A stretch of 30,743 nucleotides of DNA from Phallusia fumigata. Its lineage: Eukaryota > Chordata > Ascidiacea > Phlebobranchia > Ascidiidae. The stretch is from the NCBI GenBank assembly GCA_008931825.1, contig QXVZ01012671.1, forward strand, positions 1-30,743. Direction: 5' to 3'. Positions 8,801 through 17,600 of this stretch are shown piece after piece; positions within the stretch are counted from its first letter, which is position 1, and each line of letters starts with the position of its first letter. The position numbers were made by a program, and so were the translations under genes. The notes beneath the pieces were generated by a model, which did no database searches, was not told where the DNA came from, and saw only the letters and a program-made list of their open reading frames with translations.

Positions 8801-11031
8801 ACTATGCCGTCACGAGTGTTAACTGAAAAGTAGTTACCGAATAATTTTGATTGTGACAAGTAAATCAAATCCCTTCGACAGCTGGTTTATCACTGTGACG
8901 TAAAATATTTTCCCCGCACCCCCTAACCCCCACTTATGACGTCATAGGCCCACCACCGAGCGCTCCCCTTCCCGCTCTTCGTCACGTGATGTGCGACTTC
9001 ATCGAATACACGAGGCGGCTGCAAAGATGCCTCAGGACGTTCTTCGCATCTCTAAGAAGTCACAGAAGTTCGTGCAGGTGAGGGACGGGGTTCGAACCCG
9101 GGACCTCTTGTTCTGTTCGGCTTCAGCTAAGTCAGTGAATTAGTTGCAACACATTGCAAGGCGGTAGTTGAACGTTGCAGCAAGCAAGGCCTTTAAATAT
9201 ATTTGAACACTTAGATTCGACCGATTAATCGCTGTCAGCAATTTAAGGGATTCCAAAGAAGGGTTCCTTACGTAACAACTAGACGCGTTAGTTCCGCTAT
9301 ATTTCATAAAAACACAATCACCAGCACTTAAAAATAAGTATCCAGCTACTAAATGCTAAACAATTAATTGTTGACGTCATACCAAAAACAATAATAATAA
9401 CCCGTTTTGTACATTATTACGCGATAGTTTATTGTTGTGAGTAAAATAATAATCAAAACGACAAATCAATAACTTTTTTATCTTCTTTCAAAAAAATGCG
9501 ACCCGACATTGAATCGTTGCTAACACATTGGGAAAATACTGACGTAATCGGGTAAAAAAAAGTTAAATTTTGCAACAACAGTTTTATTTTCCAGCACCAG
9601 CTACAGCGAACTGGAAGTTTGCCTGCAGACCGCTGCCCAGTCATGCATACCATCACGTGATTTGTCCAGGGAGCGGATCGCTGAGATTCTGAATTCAACT
9701 TTGAGAGAAAACTTCCAAACGAAACAGGTTTGTTTGTTCTTGGACTGGGAAGCTTTGTCTGTCGCTGTTTGAATTTTCGTGGAGCAAAAAGTTTTGTAGG
9801 AGGTTGTGGGTTCTAATCCTGTCTCAGTGGACTAGATGGATTGACCCAAATTAAAGTTACTATCTCTAAAGACAGAAAAAATAAATAAAATAAAAAAATC
9901 CAACAGATTTTGTAATTGAACTACTTAAAACGAAATTGTTTCCACATCTAAAAATGTAAGCCTCGTTTGCTCCACCTGTGATAATTCCAGATTTTATGTG
10001 ATCTAACTCGCTCAGTAAAATTGTCAGTAACAAAACATAAACAATGAAAACGTTCCAGGTCTATTGTGAGGAAGAAGGAGCCTTTGTTTTCCCGGAGTTC
10101 GCTGTAGCGAAACAGCGCCTGCAATGTGGTCCGAGATATTTCCAGAAGTTGACAGAATGCAGCGGTCCATTCTCGCACATATTCCAACTCAAACACGGAA
10201 ATCCACAGCTTTGCAAGTAAGCGAGATATTCATGTGATCACTGAAACATGCAACAAATGCTTCAAGCTTAGAACAATATTTTCATTCAATTGTTGAACTC
10301 AAAAACGCTTGCACTTTTCCAAGGTATTTCCGGCCTGGCGATTCAATGCTTTTCTATTGCTACAAATTTGAATTAAGTTTTTTCAAGCAGGGCTGTAAGT
10401 GGCATAATGCCGAACAGGAGCGTTTCGTGTAGCAAAGCTTAGGTTGGGAAAATCTACCTTGGGCTGGGATTCGAACCCATATCAGTTTCTTATTCGGGGC
10501 TGGTTGTTACCAACTGAGCTACGGAGACTCAATGAATGTCGTTTGCTGAGAGTCGAATCACAAATATTAAGGTTAATCTGGAGATCACTCACTAGAGGCG
10601 GAAATGTGCAGCAGGCCGCGGTGTCGGTGATTCGACTTTTTGGCAAACAACACCAGCACCAAGCCTATGTTGCTCAGTTGGTTGAGCGCCAGCCCGGATA
10701 GATTGCTGATACCAAATCATGGAGTGTTTATAGCCTTCGGTGGGATTCGAACCCACAACGGCAGTATTTAGACAGAGATTATTAAACTGTTAAAAATTCC
10801 TATTTTAAAAAGCCTCGTTTTATGTTTACAATTTTTGACTTACCTGCTTTAATCTATGCAACTTACAGGGAATATTACGCCGCAAACGAATGCCAGAGAC
10901 AATCTACCGCTGAAGAATGTAATTTCGACGCTGAAACGATGATGAAGTACGGACTGAGTTTGCAGTATCAATTCGCACACAACCCTTTCTGTATTCACGT
11001 GCCCTTCAGTTCATGGTGGCCTACGTCATAA
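2858..11031 (+). CDS. Secreted MAM-domain protein with basic linker and 12-Cys C-terminal region
   Basis: Core exons: 2858-3050, 3307-3465, 3833-3960, 5088-5187, 6942-7054, 7533-7770, 8948-9077, 9595-9727, 10059-10216 and 10869-11031 (stop TAA). All phases agree, giving 504 residues. Residues 1-20 form a signal peptide (MREILLVFVIFTAIAVCV). Residues 22-193 read as a MAM domain: Cys25, Cys34, SRLRSPSV at 81-88, Cys95, EAVRGG at 169-174, IDDV at 182-185 and Cys190 are the family landmarks. Residues 271-305 are extremely basic and Asn-rich and include RKRR, a possible convertase site. The last 190 residues hold 12 cysteines and match no family I know. No membrane segment is seen, so secretion is inferred. 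MAM domains usually mediate adhesion or oligomerisation. Two symmetric phase-1 exons (5452-5487 and 6781-6843) may also be included. The middle is disturbed by assembly duplications. Confidence 0.7.
3466..4423. repeat. First copy of a ~0.95-kb duplicated block (intron 2, exon 3, start of intron 3)
   Basis: This block is nearly identical to 5793-6728. It carries MAM exon 3 (3833-3960) and flanking intron sequence. Differences include a short deletion near the start, scattered substitutions and one amino-acid change at the exon end (Asp here, Tyr in the other copy). The second copy is bounded on both sides by single N characters, so I regard this copy as the true position and the other as an allelic contig. 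Confidence 0.85.
4424..5087. other. Remainder of intron 3 of the MAM gene
   Basis: AT-rich intron sequence. It holds a degenerate relative of the foldback repeat (about 4583-4650), whose minus strand contains CCTGATGATGACAACAGCG, and a short tandem ACACGTCGTCG motif near 4798-4829. No coding exon was found before the acceptor at 5086-5087. Confidence 0.5.
5452..5546 (+). CDS. Candidate optional exon of the MAM gene (36 nt, or longer terminal form)
   Basis: The acceptor AATTTCAG at 5444-5451 is entered in phase 1 from exon 4 and reads GETSIVAPLNLS. A donor at 5488 (C/GTAAAAG) leaves in phase 1, so the 36-nt exon can be included or skipped without changing frame. If the donor is ignored, the frame continues to TGA at 5544-5546 and would end the protein shortly after the MAM domain. 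No AATAAA is visible after that stop, which makes the terminal form less likely. Confidence 0.4.
5679..5791. repeat. 113-bp contig-end overlap, copy 1
   Basis: This segment is identical, base for base, to 6730-6842. Copy 1 ends at the N at 5792 and copy 2 starts just after the N at 6729. Exactly this is expected when two contig ends that overlap are not merged because another contig has been placed between them. Confidence 0.85.
5792..6729. other. Probable misplaced allelic contig between two N joins
   Basis: Bounded by single Ns at 5792 and 6729, this 936-bp stretch (5793-6728) is a near-identical copy of 3466-4423, including a second copy of MAM exon 3 at 6132-6259. Because that exon is 128 nt, a tandem second copy could not be spliced in without a frameshift. 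Together with the 113-bp repeat on its two sides this points to a scaffolding artefact (second haplotype inserted into a gap), not to a real duplication. Confidence 0.8.
6781..6843 (+). CDS. Candidate 63-nt exon of the MAM gene
   Basis: It follows a good acceptor (CCCGTTTTCAG, ending at 6780), is entered in phase 1 and reads GSLGDLWVEYILAASL then TSSAA. A phase-1 exit at 6843 (A/GTCAAC) is possible but the donor is weak. Its 63 nt would keep frame into the exon at 6942. The proposed peptide is hydrophobic and unlike its neighbours. The same sequence at 5729-5791 is the contig overlap. RNA evidence would be needed to accept it. Confidence 0.3.
7905..8600. repeat. Second copy of the basic-linker exon region (probable allelic contig)
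   Basis: After the N at 7904 the sequence repeats 7219-7870 with substitutions and small indels. It contains a second 238-nt version of the linker exon (8253-8490 versus 7533-7770) differing at only a few residues (Leu/Ile, Ala/Gly, Gln/Arg, Gln/Glu). Both copies are phase 0 in and phase 1 out, so they cannot both be included in frame. Bases before the N (GATAGCTGGTTTATCACT) recur at 8877-8896, which is where the two haplotypes rejoin. Confidence 0.75.
8601..8947. other. Intron 7 remainder of the MAM gene, present in only one copy
   Basis: The stretch from about 8598 to 8877 is absent from the first copy, where the same flanks are joined directly. It may therefore be an insertion or deletion difference between haplotypes. 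No terminal inverted repeats or coding potential were recognised. The exon acceptor follows at 8946-8947. Confidence 0.4.
9078..9594. other. Intron 8 of the MAM gene with tRNA-like fragment
   Basis: Within 30 nt of the donor there is GGGGTTCGAACCCGGG (9086-9101), a tRNA T-arm or B-box motif that reads better on the minus strand (CCCGGGTTCGAACCCCG). The rest is AT-rich with no exon found. Confidence 0.4.
10455..10530 (-). repeat. tRNA-derived fragment (minus strand)
   Basis: On the minus strand it reads a canonical A box (TAGCTCAGTTGGTAACA) followed, at normal tRNA distance, by a T-arm with B box (GGGTTCGAATCCCA). The ends that should form the acceptor stem do not pair and the anticodon stem is not evident, so it is a tRNA pseudogene or SINE head rather than a functional tRNA gene. 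It lies in the intron before the last exon of the MAM gene. Confidence 0.55.
10664..10760 (+). repeat. Second tRNA-like fragment, D-arm and T-arm
   Basis: A perfect D-arm shape is visible (GCTCAGTTGGTTGAGC at about 10672-10687). About 55 nt later there is a T-arm-like palindrome GTGGGATTCGAACCCAC (about 10739-10755). The spacing is stretched and no acceptor stem closes the structure, so this is a degenerate tRNA-derived repeat. Confidence 0.45.
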
Positions 11032-11614
11032 TAATACTGTTTATGACGGTATTATGACGCGAATGCCGACTTTGTACATTTTCTTCACTGTAAAAATCAT
11101 CTGTTTCTATTTCGCTTGTATTTTTACTGTCGATACTGCATTGTTGTGTTGTTGATTTCGAAAAAGTTGTATCATAACTTTTGTTTGCACTCAAGCTTGC
11201 TTGGAATACAATCATTCGTTTTTCAAAAACTTTTTCACTTCCCCTAAAGAAATATCTCATCAAATCATCAGCGCATGTCGTGGTGCTACTTAGGGGATTT
11301 CCCACAAATTGAACTCGTAAAATTGTGAAAAAAAAGTTTAGTTTCATTTGGAACGAACACAGAAGTATAGCGGGGCTGTCACACTTGGTGCTTAGCGAAT
11401 ACGCTGTGTTTTGGAAACTATCTGCAGCAAAACACTTTTGATCAAAAATACTCGTAATTACTGGAAGTATTTACCTATATGAACCGGGGTTTTGGTAATA
11501 ATTCACTTAGCAGACTAGCAGGTAAATTGCTAACTTATAATCCATCGCAATTTAGTTACAGAAACGTGTTTAGACAAGCGTAGTTTCCAATTATTTGCTT
11601 TAATAAGCAAAATT
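11032..11614. other. Intergenic spacer between the MAM gene and LTA4H
   Basis: 583 bp separate the stop codon from the LTA4H start. No canonical AATAAA was found for the upstream gene and no clear TATA box for the downstream one. Several AG-ended pyrimidine-poor sites precede the LTA4H start. The spacing is too large for the tight operons described in ascidians. Confidence 0.45.
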
Positions 11615-14600
11615 ATGGTTGGTTGTGACCCAACATCGTATTCTGATCCAAGTGAAGCGAAGGTTGTAAAAATCGACATAAAATGGAAAGTCAATTTCAA
11701 GAAAAAAACCTTGCAAGGTTTTGTTGACCTTGGATTTGAAGTTTTCAAGGACAATGTGCAATGTGTGGTAAGATTTTTATTTGTTTACAAATAGTTTTGT
11801 GTTAGTTTCCCATAAAAACTGTAATGTATGAGAAGTAATTAAGCAGATTAGATATTTTGTGTCACAAAATTTTGCTTCGTCGTTATTTGTTACTTTAAAG
11901 AATATGAAAAATCCTTGCAAATGAAAAAAAAAACAAATGCATTCCCCATTTTTTAGGTGCTTATCAAAAGACTGTTGATGTAAAATTTGTCACAAAGTCC
12001 TTTCTCGTTCTTATTTATTGTCATGTAAACATCTTATCAAACTCTTCTGGACCTTAAATAATTCAAAGAAGTTTCAGTTAAATTTGTGCGACTATTTCAG
12101 CCTGGCAATTGATTTTATGGTATTGTGCCACTATTGTTATATTTACCATGCAAATTATACTCAACTCAATAATTTTATCAATTATTTAGTTTAAATCAAT
12201 TAGACTCATCAAACTTAACAAGGTTAACATATTTTAGGTACTTGATTCAAAAGACTTGAATATCACCAAAGTATCTGATGGATCGACCGATCTGAAGTTC
12301 ACCATTGGTGAAAAGCATCCATCGTTTGGATCTCCACTAAAAATCCAACTTGCTTCAGCAGTAAACAGGTTATGTTTTTAATTCATTTTTTCATTTAAAA
12401 TCTATTTATTTTATACCACAAAGTGAAACAATGTTAAAGGTTCTAATTTATCAAACAATAGACACAAGGTTTACTATTACATCCCTTTTTTTAAAAAAAC
12501 CGTTTTTTGTTTTTAAATTAAGCAAAAACTGAAATATTTGTACTGCACCAAAAGGTTTGCTTTTTATTACAATGCCATCTTAACATGTAACTCGCACGAA
12601 ACAGGATAATTATCACATTGCACAGCCTATTCTGATTTTTAATAGCACCTGCAGCAGGCTTAGAATACAGTGATACATATTCGAATATGTTGTAATCATT
12701 AAACGTGAAATGAAAAAAAAAACATTTTGGTGATTTTACTTTTTCAGGTGCTTAATTTTGCCAGGTTTTTTGTTATTTGCCGTTACATATTGGCACTTGC
12801 TGTAATTTATCTGTGTGTACCAACAACATAAAGCAGTGAGCTAATGTTTGCAACAGTTTGTGTAAATAAACCTTTGAACTGTGTTGTAACCCAGCATACT
12901 ATTGAGTTAAAATTTAACCTTTTACAACCAATTAGTTTGCATGGATTTTCTTGCAGTGAAACTTAATGTTTAAATCCATCCTTTTCTAAAACTTGCATCT
13001 AAAATTGTTAGAGTTCCAATCAACCTCCATGAAAACTCTAACTTAAAGTTGTAAGAAAAAGCAATTCAGTGACAAACATTTTGTTTGGGTTTTTAATGCT
13101 ACAACTCAAAGGTTTCTTTTCTGTTGTGTTTCAGTGGTTCCAAGTTTCTGTTGCACATTGAATATGAAACTTCATCTGGTGCTACTGCCCTTCAGTGGCT
13201 TGACCCAATGCAGACAGCGGGGAAAAATCATCCATACATGTTTAGCCAATGCCAGGTAAAAATAATCACAATTTAGAAGTTATGTCTGGCCAGCAAAAGG
13301 AGTTTAACTTAAAATTCACATTATAATTGTTTTTTACGAAAGTCTCTGAAATGGCGTTTATTTAAAATATTCTAACATGAAATGTTGTTTATTCGAACTA
13401 ACTTTAATTGGTGTTTACTTTTAAATATTTTGTAAATTTATTTACAACTATTTTTATTGAACCCCAAGTATAAACTTGCTTCACTTAAATCTTTTAATTT
13501 GTTTTCAGGCAATCCACGCCCGATCAATCCTCCCATGCCAGGACTCTCCATCAGCTAAAGCACCGTACACTGCACAGGTGGTGAAAAATTTCATGTTGTT
13601 ACTACTTTGTGATTGTTACACTTCACTGGATTATTTCCATTCTAGAGTTGCACATATTTTCTTGGGTGACTGCAGAAACTTTTGTTGCCTATTTGTATTA
13701 ACAAACAATGATTTTTATATAAGATGACCAGTGGTTTAAAATAAACAGTCTATTTCCTGTTTATGATTTGATGACCATCTTTTGCATCCAGGTAACTGTG
13801 GTTCAACCACTTGTGGCACTAATGAGTGCATTGTCATGTGGGAGTGAAACTACTGTGGATGAGTCGGGCGTCAAGTGGACAACGTACAAGTTTCAGCAAA
13901 AGGTTTTTATGATTTTTATGTTTGCCGTGTTTTGTCCAAAAATATGTTCTCAACCTGGGGGTCGCAACCCCAAAAGGGGTCGCAGGGAAGTTTTCTAGGG
14001 GTCGCAACAGATATGTGATATTTTTACAAACGCAGACAGATATGTAATATTTTTATTATTTTTTATCACACATAGGCTACAAATGGTTTGGCCTGCATCA
14101 CCTGTCTTGTCAGGTACGATAGACACTAGGTTATGTGCCCACAGCTAACTGCACAAGCATTGTCATAGAAACGTCACAGTAATTATTGTCATCAACAATA
14201 AAATCCATAGGTGAAGGCCATGAAGTTGCAAAACCAGCTGTAAAAATACTGTAAAAACATTTTGATTGACCATGTTGTTTAGAAAAAAATGGTTGGTCGA
14301 GTCGCAAGATATTTTAAATCATTATAGGGGATCACCAGTCAGAAAAGGTGCAATAGGCCATAAAAATCAAATTTATCATTTGGTACAATGACAGTAGAGA
14401 CTTTCTTCGGCCCTAGGGTTAAGATATTTATCAGATTAAGTTTTTCAATTTTGTTAACTTTGTATTGGTAGTTTGAGTTTATTGGTAAAAAATAGTAAAG
14501 ACACAAAAGAACTCAAATCATCACCAAACTGGAAATAACTTCTGTCGCAAGTAGCAAAGTTTGAGAAAACTATGAACAGTTGGGTGACATTGAAACACAG

Positions 14601-17600
14601 AAAGTAAAGGACAGTTCAATGGTAAACAGCTTTACTGGTATTGTGCAGAATCATGTAATGGGGTTTGAATTGTTTTGTACAAAGAATGAAAAGCCTGTAA
14701 TGGATCTTTTGTGTTAAACCTTGTTGATTCCATCACAACTTATCCAATTACAGCGTCTTGTTTACAAAGATCGGCCAAACTCTAAGGTCATATCACAAAA
14801 CACCTATACAGCGTAGCATATCAAGTACAGTAAAAAATAATATTTGTTTACTCAATCCCTGTGCCCTTCAAAACTAAAGGACGCTCGATGGAAAGGTGGC
14901 AAATATGTTTTTTGTTGCACATAACAAATCCTGAATTTAATGTAAGTTGTTTTTTGGTTTGTCATTAAATTGAAAAACAGAGGTTTCCACGAATTAGTTC
15001 ATCACTGTACAATGCTACTACTCCTAATGAAAAATACAATCATGACTTGATACTAGTAAAGTTTTGAACTTTTTTGCTTTAGGTTCCAATGCCTTCATAT
15101 CTGATTGCAATCGTGGTTGGTTTGCTGGAGAGCAGGGAAATTGGGCCAAGAAGCAAAGTTTGGTCGGAGAAGGAATTGGTGGATAGGGCTGCGGAAGAAT
15201 TTAGTGAGGTAAGTTGGTAGGTTGGTGGTTCTAATCCCAGCATGGACTTTAAAATGTCTCAGTGGTTAGTACAGCTGGTCACATTACCTAATCACCTTTT
15301 AAAAAGTTGTCCTTTAGTTATTCTCCTTGGAAATTTGTGGTTCAAATTCTAACACAACTGGGATATCCAGTTATTTGCCATATTAATCATGGTTAGATGT
15401 TAAGTCTCTGGTTGATCCTTCGTGTTTTGGGGGTTGCAACACTTTCCAATAGGATTGTGATGAAAATAGTCAGTAACACTGCAATGTAGCAGTTTAAGGA
15501 GGAGGTTTATTACGAAACCTACTTTTTTGCTGCTGATGACATTTGGATATTATTCATGTTTTTATTTGCAGACAGAGCAAATGTTAGCGACCGGTGAAGA
15601 ACTTGGGGGTCCATATGTTTGGGGTCGATATGATTTACTTGTTTTACCCCCATCCTTCCCCTATGGGGGCATGGAAAATCCCTGTCTCACATTCGTTACA
15701 CCAACTTTGCTGGTTTGTTTATTATGTTTACTTTCAAAAAAAATAAACAAGCATAATAACTGATAAAACCTGTAGCGTAACAAAGCTCTGGTCAGTCAAC
15801 AACTTGGGTTTTCCAAGTTTAGACAAAAAAATACCTGTAAACATTAAATTGGTTTTGTTTACATTGCCAAGATACTTAATTTTAAAACATTATGTTTGTT
15901 TTAAATTTTTCAGGCTGGCGACAAATCTCTCGCAAATGTGAGTTTTCAATTTTATTCTTTCAAATTTAAATTAGATTTTAAACCAGCAAAATAACATTTA
16001 AAATGTAGCAATATCGCTGCAACATATCCCATTGCATTCCAGGTTGTTGCCCATGAAATTGCTCACAGCTGGACGGGAAACTTGGTGACAAACCACACGT
16101 GGGAGGACTTCTGGTGGGTTGTTGCTACTGTAGCAGATGTGACAATATTACTCAACAACCAACTTGCGAAACCTGATTTGGTTTAAAACTTTAGTTTTCT
16201 TTTCACTGGCTGGGTCTGATGGGTTTTAGCCAAAGGCTCCCCCCAAAAACAGAGAACCACAAATTTCCCAAAGCTTATCAATGTCAAATATATTGGCTAC
16301 TTCTAACAAAACTTTGTCTCTTTTTCCTCTCCATATTTTCTTTTTTCATTTGATCATAAACTTGCTGACAACACTTTGCAGGCCATATTTGGGGCTGTAA
16401 TGCTGTTGGGTCTTTTCTGACTGTGACACTTTAATTGTAACTTGTGAAATTTGTGAACAAATGTTTCACCTTATGTTGTCATACCCATGTCACTAAACCT
16501 AACCCTTTTCTGCAGAAAATTGTTGTCAAAATTTAATATACAACATTTGGAACAGTTTATTGTAATGTCTGTGATATCACAACAAGACTTGTATGATAAA
16601 TGAACTACAATTTTTTGCCATACTACATTTATTTTACCAATTTCCTATCCATATGTTTTTCTGCCTACCTAAACAAACTTAACTCATATTTTATCTATTT
16701 TCTGTCAAGGTTAAATGAAGGTCACACAGTGTTTCTTGAGAGAAAAATTGTTTCAAGACTCTATGGAGAAAAGACCAGGCACTTTCAGGCGTCAAGTTAG
16801 TTCTTTTAAAATCATGTCAAAATAAAAAAATATTTAATAGTTTGGGGATTAAATGTTTTTGCAAAATATGTTATTTTAATATCCCAACGCATAAAGCCTT
16901 TTCTAGATGTTGTCTTGCTGTGCTGATGGTTGCAGCAATTAAAACTTTTGTATTTTATTTTATCCACAGTCGGTCTTGGATCACTGAAATCTGCAGTAAG
17001 TTAAACTAAGAAATATTTTTTGTTTTTTCTGTAGATGGGCTTAAGGAATTACATACAGGCGTGAGTGAAAAGCGTTTCCAATCTATCATTGGCCTCATTC
17101 TAATTCTGTAGAATTTTAAAAACATTATTTATATTTGCTTGATTTAATTTCTACCGAATTTCCGGAAAAGTAATTACAAAATTTCATGTCAAATTACACA
17201 AAGTATTAAGTATTACTGTTTTTATGCAATTTGTAATTTTTTTCGGAGGTAATTGGTTCTAGCATAATACTAAAAAATAAATCGAAATTTCAAAGTTTTT
17301 ATAAATTGTCCGAATTTAAAGCTATAAAATGTAGAATTAACAAAATTATGTAAAAAGTTTGATATGATACCACTTCAGTTTTGTTTGATTAGATTGAACA
17401 CTTTGGTTGTGAGCATCCCTTCACTCATCTTGTTATTAAACTTGACAATGTCGATCCGGACGATGCATTTTCGAGCATTCCATATGAGAAGGGACACAGC
17501 TTGTTATTTTACCTGGAAACATTGCTTGGCGGACCAGGTTGGCAATTTCATCCATTAAACAATTTGCCTACTCCACTCCTACAATACACTAATGTTGCTT

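Noticed and set aside
10455..10760. Functional tRNA genes
   Set aside because: A and B boxes are present, but acceptor and anticodon stems do not form, so these are tRNA-derived repeats.
16970..16995. A 26-nt open segment with CCACAG acceptor and GCA/GTAAGT donor that looks like an LTA4H exon
   Set aside because: Including it shifts the frame of the next exon. Exon 10 joined directly to 17035-17060 gives [11 protein letters not shown] then [11 protein letters not shown], which fits the family; with the 26-nt segment it does not.
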